The translations under genes and the position numbers were made by a program. 14,576 nt of DNA, from positions 1 through 14,576 of the forward strand of contig JADFUQ010000089.1 in NCBI GenBank assembly GCA_015222065.1. The letters run 5' to 3'. Below, one piece after another: positions 1 through 7,510 of the stretch. The notes under the pieces were generated by a model that saw only the letters and a program-made list of their open reading frames with translations, was not told where the DNA came from and ran no database searches. The DNA is from Bacteroidota bacterium (lineage in GTDB: Bacteria; Bacteroidota; Bacteroidia; Bacteroidales; VadinHA17). Position 1 is the first letter of the stretch. Each line of letters opens with the position of its first letter.

Positions 1-303
1 CACCAAAAGTAATCATATTTTTCTTTACAATATCCTTATAAAGAGTCACAAGTTATAAGTTAAAAGTTTCAGGTTTCAGGTTTCAGGTTTTAAGTTCTTA
101 ACCTCAAACATTCTTCAAACTTCAAACCTCAAACCAATACTCATCTCTCATCTCTCACCTCTTTCCGGTTTTTTATATAGACATTTTTCAGGACGGGACA
201 CTTTACTTCTTACTTTTTACTTCCAAGAGGTATTTCAAGGTGTAAGTTACAGGTTATATTACATTCAAAAAAACATAAACAAAATATTTTCATTAATTAA
301 AAA
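1..303. other. Gene-free left end, low-complexity DNA
   Basis: No supportable gene lies here. The stretch is built of short phrases that recur with small changes: a 7-bp array at 66-90, then CTTCAAAC/CTCAAACC-like and CATCTCTCA-like phrases at about 100-165, and TACTTCTTACTTTTTACTT at about 204-222. One strand is strongly pyrimidine-rich over 100-230. On the minus strand an ATG at 16-14 opens a frame (MITFG) that runs off the left edge. It could be the start of a divergent gene, but five residues cannot support a call. I see no tRNA or hairpin-plus-T-tract terminator. Confidence 0.6.
66..90. repeat. 7-bp tandem repeat, GTTTCAG x3.6
   Basis: Three perfect GTTTCAG units (66-72, 73-79, 80-86) are followed by GTTT. 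The array is short and non-coding. It is one of several 7- or 8-bp arrays in the gene-free parts of this window and probably arose by replication slippage. No function is visible. Confidence 0.85.
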
Positions 304-412
304 GTAACTAATCAGTCGGCAGTCCACAGCCGGCAGCAATAGGAAAATAGCCTATCATTTAATCATTTTTTCATTTATTCATTTAATCATTTTTTAGGCG
401 CTGAATAGTTAC
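304..412. mobile_element. Inverted-repeat-bounded element, copy 1 (109 bp, MITE-like)
   Basis: The left end is GTAACTAATCAG (304-315) and the right end CTGAATAGTTAC (401-412). The reverse complement of the right end is GTAACTATTCAG, which matches the left end at 11 of 12 positions. Both ends recur in the same order and orientation at 13549-13783, and the first 22 bp (304-325) are identical in the two copies. Inside are a CAGTCGGCAG/ACAGCCGGCAG phrase, a 5-bp inverted repeat ATAGG/CCTAT (339-343/351-355) and five 8-bp TCATTTNN units. There is no ORF, so if mobile it is non-autonomous. No clear target-site duplication is visible. It ends 51 bp before the cotransporter ATG and just upstream of that gene's candidate -7 box. 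It could instead be a dispersed intergenic repeat that never transposed. Confidence 0.6.
355..394. repeat. 8-bp tandem repeat, TCATTTNN x5
   Basis: Five consecutive units start with TCATTT: TCATTTAA, TCATTTTT, TCATTTAT, TCATTTAA, TCATTTTT. The array lies inside the first inverted-repeat element. A four-unit relative occurs at 9272-9303 and a degenerate trace (TCACTTAATCACATGA) lies inside the second element at about 13632-13647. Confidence 0.85.
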
Positions 413-423
413 ATTAAAAATAC

Positions 424-431
424 TAACTTTA
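424..431 (+). promoter_or_regulatory. Candidate -7 box for the cotransporter gene
   Basis: TAACTTTA matches seven of eight positions of the Bacteroidetes -7 consensus TAnnTTTG and lies 33 bp before the ATG at 464. No TTG is found at the expected -33 spacing, so support is partial. The box starts 12 bp after the right end of the inverted-repeat element. Confidence 0.4.
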
Positions 432-463
432 AACCCGAAATTAACTGTTTACGAAATATTTTA

Positions 464-2683
464 ATGCAACAGAACAAAAAGTCATTCGGGACCGCACCGG
501 TATTTTTTACAAGTATAGCTACAATTCTGGGTGCCATTCTATTCCTGCGGTTTGGATTTTCTGTTGGAACAATAGGACCATACGGGACTATCCTGATCAT
601 TATTCTTGCACATTTGGTTACTATCCCCACGGCTATGGCTATTTCAGAGATAGCTACAAACCGGCGGGTTGAAGGGGGTGGTGAATATTTCATCATCAGC
701 CGTTCATTCGGGCTGAATATTGGTGCTACCATAGGTCTTTCACTATACCTTTCGCAAGCCATAAGTGTTGCATTTTATGTTATCGCCTTCACTGAAGCAT
801 TCACACCCTTGTTCGCCTGGGTAAGAGAAACTTGCAATTTTGATCTGCCCAGGCAGGTCATCAGTCTGCCTGCTATGGCTTTGCTTTCCGCGGTTATCCT
901 TAAACGTGGTGCCAATGTGGGCATGAAAGTGCTCTATGTTGTTGTAGCAATGTTATTTCTTTCAATCGCTTTGTTTTTCCTTGGCTCATCAGAATTCAGT
1001 GAATCAGCCTCTCGCGGGTTTTCCATCGGTGCATTTAAAAACATGGATCAGTTTTTTATTGTATTTGCTATACTCTTCCCTGCCTTTACAGGTTTATCTG
1101 CCGGTGTAGGATTATCCGGTGACCTGAAAAATCCAGGGAAATCTATACCTCTCGGAACTATTTCGGCAACTATTTTAGGAATGGTTACTTATATTTTTAT
1201 TACCTGGAAACTAAATATTTCTGCAAGTCCTGAAGACCTGGCAAATGACCAGTTAATAATGAGCAAAATTGCAATTGCAGGAGGAATAGTAATACCCCTG
1301 GGTCTGGCAGCATCTACATTCTCATCTGCTCTTGGAGCAATTTTGGCTGCACCACGCAAAATACAGGCCCTTGGAGCAGATAAGTCTTTCCCGTCAGACA
1401 AGTTCAATAGTTTTGTTGCCAAAGGAAAGGGAAAAACAAATGAACCCTTTAACGGAACCTTGATCACCTGCGTTTTAGCATTTGTTTTTGTAGCTCTTGG
1501 TGATGTAAATAGTGTTGCGAAGATCATCACAATGTTTTTTATGGTTACTTATGGGTCACTATGTCTTATTTCCTTTCTATATCATTTCGGAGCTGATCCC
1601 TCATACCGTCCGGTATTTCGTTCAAGATGGTATATTTCACTTATTGGTTTTATCATGAGTCTTCTTATGATGTTTATGATCAGCGCTTTATATACCCTAT
1701 TGGCTATTGGAATGATAATCATAGTTTATCTGTATATCAGGAACTTTCACAAAGACCGTGGAGGTCTGGAATCTATCTTTCTAAGCGTATTCTTCCAGAT
1801 TAGCCAAAGTCTTCAGGTTTACCTGCAAAAATCACGAAAACTGGAGAGTTCACGTAAATGGAGGCCTTCAGTTGTATGTGTTTCTCACGACTCATTTGAA
1901 AGGGAAACTGCTTTCAGCCTGTTAAACTGGGTATCTCACAAGCATGGTTTCGGAACTTACATTCATCTTATCGAGGACTATTATTCCCGTACAGCGCAAC
2001 AAAATGCAAAAGAGATACTGGAAAAATTAATAAAGAAAGCAGATATCCGGAACAATAAATTTTATATAGACACTATTATTTCACCCTCCTTCACTTCAGC
2101 CATTGCTCAAATAATACAGCTTCCGGGCATATCAGGAATGGACAATAATACAATACTATTTGAATTTGATAAGAATAACCCGGAAAATCTTGATCAGATC
2201 ATTGATAATTATTCTTTGTGCCGCTCCGGAAATTATGATATATGTATACTTGGAAGTGAACTTAAATCCATTAATTTCTCTGAAGGGATCCATATCTGGA
2301 TAAAAAGGTCTGATTATGAAAATGCAAACCTGATGATCCTGTTTAGCTATGTAATCCTGAGCCATCCCGACTGGAAAAAAAGCGCTATAAAAATATTTGA
2401 AATATGCGATGGAAATGAATTGGAAAAAAACCGTCATGAACTGGTTGAGTTAATTAACAAAGGGCGGTTGCCAATTTCAACTAAAAACATCAAAATCCTT
2501 AAAAGGGAAGAGGAAATCAGTAATAAAGAGATGATCAACAAATATTCGGAAGATGCAGGTCTCACCGTATTAGGTTTTCGCGGTGAACAACTGAAACATG
2601 ATAAAAAGGAGCTGTTTATAGGATATAATAAAGTGGGTAATATTTTGTTTGTGAATGCCCACCGGGATACAGAAATTGAATAA
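464..2683 (+). CDS. Cation-chloride cotransporter homologue (SLC12/CCC family)
   Basis: This 739-residue protein resembles the eukaryotic Na-K-Cl/K-Cl cotransporters along its whole length. About twelve membrane segments occupy residues 10-425. Recognisable CCC motifs are LFLRF-x5-G (TM1), IATNxxVxGGGxY then ISRSFG (63-82), FPAFTG with GLSGDLKNPGKSIP (205-229), and SSALGAILAAPRKIQALG (287-304). After TM12 come a likely scissor helix (about 433-456), the hallmark WRP (466-468) and GISGMDNNT (555-563), matching the cytosolic C-terminal domain of CCCs. Against my memory of NKCC1 structures, the sodium-site serine pair (S287, S288) and the potassium-site tyrosine (Y105), P206 and T209 are kept, while the TM1 asparagine appears to be a threonine (T20). 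This suggests Na+/K+/Cl- symport rather than amino-acid transport, although automatic annotation may say amino acid permease. The eukaryotic regulatory N-terminus is absent. Ions and direction are inferred. Confidence 0.88.
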   Translation: MQQNKKSFGTAPVFFTSIATILGAILFLRFGFSVGTIGPYGTILIIILAHLVTIPTAMAISEIATNRRVEGGGEYFIISRSFGLNIGATIGLSLYLSQAISVAFYVIAFTEAFTPLFAWVRETCNFDLPRQVISLPAMALLSAVILKRGANVGMKVLYVVVAMLFLSIALFFLGSSEFSESASRGFSIGAFKNMDQFFIVFAILFPAFTGLSAGVGLSGDLKNPGKSIPLGTISATILGMVTYIFITWKLNISASPEDLANDQLIMSKIAIAGGIVIPLGLAASTFSSALGAILAAPRKIQALGADKSFPSDKFNSFVAKGKGKTNEPFNGTLITCVLAFVFVALGDVNSVAKIITMFFMVTYGSLCLISFLYHFGADPSYRPVFRSRWYISLIGFIMSLLMMFMISALYTLLAIGMIIIVYLYIRNFHKDRGGLESIFLSVFFQISQSLQVYLQKSRKLESSRKWRPSVVCVSHDSFERETAFSLLNWVSHKHGFGTYIHLIEDYYSRTAQQNAKEILEKLIKKADIRNNKFYIDTIISPSFTSAIAQIIQLPGISGMDNNTILFEFDKNNPENLDQIIDNYSLCRSGNYDICILGSELKSINFSEGIHIWIKRSDYENANLMILFSYVILSHPDWKKSAIKIFEICDGNELEKNRHELVELINKGRLPISTKNIKILKREEEISNKEMINKYSEDAGLTVLGFRGEQLKHDKKELFIGYNKVGNILFVNAHRDTEIE

Positions 2684-2756
2684 ATATAAGAGACTTAAAA
2701 TTTGGATTGTTATTATTGTAAATGTTTATTTCTTCCCATTATAAGAAAATCGCACT

Positions 2757-4001
2757 ATGATACACAAATTAAAGTTTTGCACGCTCCTGTTTTCCGTTCT
2801 TCTTTCTATTTTAGTAATAAGCTGTAAGAACAACCATTTTCCTGATCCTAAAACAAATGGTAAACCATATGTGGTTATGTTATCACTTGACGGATTTCGC
2901 TGGGATTATTCACAAAAAGCAAATACCCCAAATCTTGACAGGATAGCCGAAATTGGTGTCAGAGCAGAGTCTCTGCGCCCATGTTTCCCCACTAAAACTT
3001 TCCCTAATCATTTTTCTATTGCCACTGGTTTGTATCCGGATAATCATGGTATCGTACATAATAATTTCTACGATTCTGCTATGGATGCATCATATTCCCC
3101 AGGGAACCGGGAATCGGTTGAAAACGGAGATTTCTATGGTGGTGAACCAATCTGGGTTACTGCTGAGAATCAAGGAGTGATCACAGCATCCTATTTCTGG
3201 GTAGGTTCAGAAGCCCCTGTGAAAGGAGTTCAACCTACTTACTGGAAAAGTTATGAACACAAATTTCCTTTCACACAACGAGTTGACTCAATAATCGCCT
3301 GGCTTAACCTCCCGGAGGAAAAGCGTCCTCATCTCATCACATGGTATATTGATGAACCTGACAGCCAGGGACATCAATTAGGTCCTGACAACCCTGATCT
3401 TATACCATTAATTTCATATCTTGATAGTCTTGTAGGCGATTTCATGTTTAAACTAAACAGATTGGAGATAGGCCGGAATGTTAATTTTATTGTTACTTCA
3501 GATCATGGAATGGGACAAATTTCACCTGACAGAGTTGTCCGGCTCGCCGACCATATTAATCCCGATCATATCAGTCGTATTAATGGTAACAACCCGGTTT
3601 TTTGTCTTAGTTCTTCTCCCGAATATAATGAAGAAATTTGGAATAAACTTGAAAATATTGATCATATAAGTTCCTGGAAACACGGACAGTTACCTGAAAG
3701 ACTTCACTATGGCACAAACAGCAGAACAGGAGATTTTGTGGTTGTGGCTGACAGTAGCTGGAGTGTGACTATTGATTCGAATCCGCAAAGATTTAGAGGT
3801 GGTACTCATGGGTATGATAACAGTAATAAGGATATGCATGCCATTTTTTATGCAGTTGGCCCGGCATTTAAAACCGGTTATCTGCAACCAACATTTAATA
3901 ACATCGATATATATCCGTTAATTGCTGAGATAATGTACCTTAAACCTGCTAATGTAGATGGAAATATTTACCATGTTTCAGGTATGCTTACAAACAAGTA
4001 A
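2757..4001 (+). CDS. Nucleotide pyrophosphatase/phosphodiesterase-like lipoprotein (NPP family)
   Basis: This 414-residue protein belongs to the alkaline-phosphatase superfamily. It has a lipoprotein signal peptide with lipobox VISC (C23), so it should be membrane-anchored outside the cytoplasm. The full NPP metal and nucleophile set is visible: D45 in LSLDGFR, nucleophile T81 in PTKTFPNH, D202 and H206 in EPDSQGH, D249/H250 in SDHGM, and H351 in GGTHGYDN. The TKTFPNH and GLYPDNHGI motifs are near-identical to animal NPPs, so hydrolysis of nucleotide or other phosphodiesters to a monophosphate is the best guess. The substrate cannot be read from the sequence. The gene follows the cotransporter by 73 bp. 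A weak promoter is possible (TTG 2676-2678, 18 bp, AAAATTTG 2697-2704), otherwise read-through from upstream. A sulfatase of the same superfamily follows 108 bp later. Confidence 0.9.
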   Translation: MIHKLKFCTLLFSVLLSILVISCKNNHFPDPKTNGKPYVVMLSLDGFRWDYSQKANTPNLDRIAEIGVRAESLRPCFPTKTFPNHFSIATGLYPDNHGIVHNNFYDSAMDASYSPGNRESVENGDFYGGEPIWVTAENQGVITASYFWVGSEAPVKGVQPTYWKSYEHKFPFTQRVDSIIAWLNLPEEKRPHLITWYIDEPDSQGHQLGPDNPDLIPLISYLDSLVGDFMFKLNRLEIGRNVNFIVTSDHGMGQISPDRVVRLADHINPDHISRINGNNPVFCLSSSPEYNEEIWNKLENIDHISSWKHGQLPERLHYGTNSRTGDFVVVADSSWSVTIDSNPQRFRGGTHGYDNSNKDMHAIFYAVGPAFKTGYLQPTFNNIDIYPLIAEIMYLKPANVDGNIYHVSGMLTNK

Positions 4002-4064
4002 CTTGTAAAGGATCAAACTGAAAATAATTACTGAAATCCATTTGATTTATTAGTTTTATACGAC

Positions 4065-4095
4065 TTTTTGTAATATTAATAACTTGTTAACTTTA
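4065..4095 (+). promoter_or_regulatory. Candidate Bacteroidetes-type promoter for the sulfatase gene
   Basis: TTTTTG at 4065-4070 can serve as the -33 element. After 17 bp comes TAACTTTA (4088-4095), seven of eight matches to the -7 consensus TAnnTTTG. The spacing is at the short end of the range known for the phylum. The ATG follows at 4110, giving a very short leader. If used, the sulfatase is transcribed independently of the NPP gene. Confidence 0.4.
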
Positions 4096-4109
4096 AAAAG
4101 AAATCTAAT

Positions 4110-5600
4110 ATGAAATTCAGAAAAACTGTTTATTTATCTGGTATTATTCTTGTAATTTTTATTGGTATATGTTTGGTGAATTCCGGATGTACGCGGGATC
4201 AAAAAGAGAAACTTCCGAACATAGTCTTAATATTTACAGATGATCAGGGATATGGTGATGTTGGTGTTTACGGTGCAACCGGATTTACCACTCCTAATCT
4301 CGATCAACTTGCTGTCGAAGGGATGCGTTTTACACATTTTTACTCGGCACAGGCTGTCTGCAGTGCTTCCAGAGCAGCTTTGATGACAGGTTGTTATCCA
4401 AACCGTATAGGAATACACGGAGCTCTTATGCCATGGTCAAAAAATGGCATTAATAAAAATGAGCTAACCATAGCTGAATTACTAAAAGAAAAGGGTTATG
4501 CAACAGCAATATACGGAAAGTGGCACCTGGGACATCATGAAAAATTCCTTCCACTTCAACATGGATTTGATGAATATGTGGGTATTCCTTATTCCAATGA
4601 TATGTGGCCGGTTGATTATGATGGCACAGCGGTTACCGATAGCTCTTCGAAACCATGGAAAGTAAGGTATCCAAAACTTCCCCTTATCGTGGGCAATGTA
4701 AAAGCTGAAGAGATACTAACCCTGGATGACCAGGACAAACTTACAACACTTTACACTGAACATGCTGTTGATTTTATTAACCGGAAAAAAGACAAACCCT
4801 TTTTTCTTTACCTTGCTCATGCAATGCCTCATGTACCACTTGGAGTAAGTGATAAATTTAAAGGTAAAAGTGAACAGGGAATGTATGGCGATGTTATGAT
4901 GGAAATTGACTGGTCTGTAGGACAGGTAATGAAAGCACTTAAAGATAACGGGTTGGAAGATAATACCCTGATAATTTTTACCTGTGATAACGGACCCTGG
5001 TTAAATTTTGGTAACCATGCAGGAACAACCGGAGGATTACGTGAAGGAAAGGGCACAAGTTTTGAAGGTGGTCAGCGTGTTCCATGTATTATGCGTTGGC
5101 CTGTAGTAATTCCTGAAGGAAAAATCAATAATAAGCTTTCTGCTACCCTCGATATTTTTCCAACTATTGCAGAAATAACCGGTGCAAAACTTCCTGAACA
5201 TAAGATCGACGGAACAAGCATCCTGTCGCTTCTGAAAGGAGACAAGGAAGCTAACCCCCGTGACCATTTTTATTTTTATTACAGAAAGAACAGTCTTGAA
5301 GCAGTTAGAAAAGACAACTGGAAACTTGTATTTCCCCATCCCACAAGATCTTATGAAGGAGTACTTCCGGGTAATGGCGGATGGCCTGGACCTTATGCAA
5401 ATGACACCACAGAATTTGCCCTTTATAATCTGCGACGTGATCCGGGTGAAAGATACAACGTTAAAAAATTATATCCTGAGGTGGTAAAGGAACTGGAAGC
5501 TTTAGCTGAAAAAGCCAGAGCAGACCTTGGAGATGACTTGCAGGAACGTACGGGAAAAAATGTGCGGGAGTGTGGAAAAATTGAGGAAGAAAACAAATAA
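4110..5600 (+). CDS. Formylglycine-dependent sulfatase, lipoprotein (arylsulfatase A-like)
   Basis: This 496-residue type I sulfatase carries a lipobox ending in SGC (C27), so it is predicted to be an exported lipoprotein. The active-site signature is C84-S-A-S-R88 followed by AALMTG, where C84 would be converted to formylglycine. The usual proline of CxPxR is alanine, a variant known in the family. Other conserved residues are D44/D45 (FTDDQGYGD), K137 and H139 (YGKWHLG), H237, D293/N294 (CDNG) and K314 (REGKGTSFEGG). The C-terminal subdomain ends normally with an ALYNLRRDPGE-like segment. It would hydrolyse sulfate esters outside the cytoplasm; the substrate (polysaccharide, glycan or small molecule) cannot be inferred because no SusCD pair or glycoside hydrolase is nearby. 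The maturase needed to make formylglycine is not in the window. It follows the NPP lipoprotein gene on the same strand. Confidence 0.93.
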   Translation: MKFRKTVYLSGIILVIFIGICLVNSGCTRDQKEKLPNIVLIFTDDQGYGDVGVYGATGFTTPNLDQLAVEGMRFTHFYSAQAVCSASRAALMTGCYPNRIGIHGALMPWSKNGINKNELTIAELLKEKGYATAIYGKWHLGHHEKFLPLQHGFDEYVGIPYSNDMWPVDYDGTAVTDSSSKPWKVRYPKLPLIVGNVKAEEILTLDDQDKLTTLYTEHAVDFINRKKDKPFFLYLAHAMPHVPLGVSDKFKGKSEQGMYGDVMMEIDWSVGQVMKALKDNGLEDNTLIIFTCDNGPWLNFGNHAGTTGGLREGKGTSFEGGQRVPCIMRWPVVIPEGKINNKLSATLDIFPTIAEITGAKLPEHKIDGTSILSLLKGDKEANPRDHFYFYYRKNSLEAVRKDNWKLVFPHPTRSYEGVLPGNGGWPGPYANDTTEFALYNLRRDPGERYNVKKLYPEVVKELEALAEKARADLGDDLQERTGKNVRECGKIEEENK

Positions 5601-5657
5601 TTAAAATTCATAAATTCATTTTCCTATTACAGCTTTGATCACTGTTAATGATGAGGG

Positions 5658-5978
5658 ATGAAACAAAAAAAAATTAAGCATTATAAACAAGTCAACCAGG
5701 AATTTTCAGGGTATGGTAAACCGCCGGAAATTGATGTTTTTGAGTCAGGTCTGGATAAAAAATCTATGGGAGTACTATTAAAAACCCTGCGAAAACATAA
5801 AAAACTGACCCAGGAACAACTTGGTAAACTGATTGGCGTAAGAAAATCAGAGATCTCTAAACTGGAACGGGGAGACAGGAATCTTACTATCGGTAGATTA
5901 ATTCAATTACTTGATGCTTTACTGGTTACAACAAAACTCAAAATTGAAGTAAGTGATAATAAAACCATAGAAACTTAA
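5658..5978 (+). CDS. XRE-family helix-turn-helix regulator (HigA-like)
   Basis: This 106-residue protein has a lambda-repressor-type HTH at about residues 37-95. The core TQEQLGKLIGVRKSEISKLE (51-70) contains the turn and recognition helix. The roughly 35-residue polar N-terminal extension and short C-terminal tail resemble antitoxins of HigBA-type modules. However, only 57 bp separate it from the sulfatase and the next gene is a peptidase, so there is no room for a partner toxin. It is either an orphan antitoxin-like protein or a dedicated regulator of the downstream operon. Its TAA stop overlaps the next ATG by one base (TAATG), which implies translational coupling. The ATG at 5658 is the only in-frame choice nearby; the ATGs at 5648 and 5651 are out of frame. 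A weak -7 candidate, CAGCTTTG, lies at 5630-5637. Confidence 0.85.
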   Translation: MKQKKIKHYKQVNQEFSGYGKPPEIDVFESGLDKKSMGVLLKTLRKHKKLTQEQLGKLIGVRKSEISKLERGDRNLTIGRLIQLLDALLVTTKLKIEVSDNKTIET

Positions 5979-7495
5979 TGATCAACAATCACAGAATTTC
6001 CATATTTATTTTTGTACAGTTTTTTCTTTTTACCGGAATACTTAATGCTTTTTCGCAGGTTTCGGAAAACGACAATCTTGTTAGTGAATGTTACATGATT
6101 ATGGTTGGGAAAGATGCCACAACAGATGGCTCTGTTCTGATTGCACATAATAATGACCTTACAGGAACTGAAATATCATTTTGTGAAAAAAATCCCCGGA
6201 ATAAATATCTTCCCGGTGACAGTATACAATTTTCAAACGGGCTTACTCTCCAAAGCGCACCTATTACATACGAATGGATAGTATTACGTACCAGGAGGGG
6301 CTATATAGAAGGTGATGCAGTAGCAATAAATGAATACCAGGTTGCTATTGGTGGTGGAGTATCATTGAAAAATGACAGAAATCTGAAAGCCAGAATAGCT
6401 GATCCGATGATATTGAAAGGGTTACCGGGAGGTGTAAGATATATAGCACTTCAACAGACAAAAACAGCACGTCAATGTGTTGAATTGATAGGAGATTTAT
6501 ACAATAAATACGGTATTGCTTATCCGTCAGGAGTTAGTATTGCCGATCCCAATGAAATATGGTACCTGGAAACAGGCGGCGGAAGTACATGGGCAGCTAT
6601 CCGCGTGCCTGACAGTTGTTACTGGGTACAGGCAAACGGCTACAGGATCGGAAATATTAACATCTATGATACTGCCAATGTTATCACTTCACCAGCATTG
6701 CTGGATTTCTGCAAAAAGAAAGGATTGTGGGACCCCGGCATGGAATCATTCAATTTCAGGAAGACATTTGGGGGCATGGTTTATTCTTCAGAAAATCCTT
6801 ATTATAATAGTCGCCGGGAATGGCGGGGAATTTCAATTTTTAGCCCATTTCTTAACCTTGATCCTGAAAGCAGGGATTTCCCGATGTTCTTTAAACCTGA
6901 TGAAAAAATTAATATTGAAAAGCTTTTTTCAATTTTAAGAGATCATTATCAGGGGACTGAATTTGACGGTTATCCTGATACAGGTAAAAGTTCCGGGGAG
7001 AGATTGATCGCGTCATCAAAATGTGTCCACTCTGATGTAATCCAATTACGGGGTAAGATGAAGGCAGATATAGGTGCGATAATATGGGTTTGCTTAAGCC
7101 GTCCGTTTTCCTCTCCCTATGTGCCTTTTTACTTCGGAATTAAAGATATCCCTCTTGCATACTCTGGAATACCCGAAGATAAAAGAACTGCATTCTCGGC
7201 TTTCAGGAAACTTTCTGATCTTATTATTGGAAAATATAATGAACAGATCAATATAGTTCTTCCACAGTGGAAAAAGTTTGAAAAAATAAATTTTACTCTT
7301 CAACCTTCAGTAGAAGACAGGGCATTGAAGCTTCTGGAAAAAGACATTGAAGATTCCAGGGAATTCCTTACTAATTTCACGAAAGGACAGTGTAGTAAAG
7401 TTTTAAGACAAACTGGTGAAATGATCATGACTATAATGCCACCTCCAAAACAGGAAGAAAACACCGGGAATAATGTTAAAACCCGAAAAAAATAG
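5978..7495 (+). CDS. Secreted C69-family dipeptidase (Ntn hydrolase)
   Basis: This 505-residue protein matches peptidase family C69 (PepD-type dipeptidases). A signal peptide covers about residues 1-26 (hydrophobic 8-25, likely cut near AFSQ). A short propeptide follows, then C38 in SECYMIMVGKDATTDGSVL. In this family that cysteine becomes the N-terminal nucleophile after autoprocessing. HNND (57-60), AIGGGVSL, GVSIADPNEIWYLETGGG and the later ANGYRIG segment are the other family landmarks, in order. Length is normal. It would act in the periplasm or outside the cell, cleaving short peptides; specificity is not readable. It overlaps the HTH gene by one base and is followed after 15 bp by a DASS symporter, so all three are probably one transcript for peptide scavenging and uptake. 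Confidence 0.88.
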   Translation: MINNHRISIFIFVQFFLFTGILNAFSQVSENDNLVSECYMIMVGKDATTDGSVLIAHNNDLTGTEISFCEKNPRNKYLPGDSIQFSNGLTLQSAPITYEWIVLRTRRGYIEGDAVAINEYQVAIGGGVSLKNDRNLKARIADPMILKGLPGGVRYIALQQTKTARQCVELIGDLYNKYGIAYPSGVSIADPNEIWYLETGGGSTWAAIRVPDSCYWVQANGYRIGNINIYDTANVITSPALLDFCKKKGLWDPGMESFNFRKTFGGMVYSSENPYYNSRREWRGISIFSPFLNLDPESRDFPMFFKPDEKINIEKLFSILRDHYQGTEFDGYPDTGKSSGERLIASSKCVHSDVIQLRGKMKADIGAIIWVCLSRPFSSPYVPFYFGIKDIPLAYSGIPEDKRTAFSAFRKLSDLIIGKYNEQINIVLPQWKKFEKINFTLQPSVEDRALKLLEKDIEDSREFLTNFTKGQCSKVLRQTGEMIMTIMPPPKQEENTGNNVKTRKK

Positions 7496-7510
7496 AAATA
7501 TTTCAAAACT

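Noticed and set aside
1..16. Possible divergent gene start on the minus strand (ATG at 16-14, MITFG) running off the left edge
   Set aside because: Only five residues are visible and the upstream region has no clear -7 box, so it cannot be told from chance.
66..90. CRISPR-like repeats (also considered for 355-394, 9272-9303 and 10218-10252)
   Set aside because: Units are 7-8 bp and directly adjacent, with no spacers; no cas gene is present.
464..2683. Amino-acid permease as the function of the first gene
   Set aside because: It shares the APC fold, but the IATN/GGG motif, the TM8 serine pair and the WRP-containing C-terminal domain are specific to cation-chloride cotransporters.
5601..5657. 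Toxin gene partnering the HigA-like HTH protein
   Set aside because: Only 57 bp are available upstream and the downstream gene is clearly a C69 peptidase.
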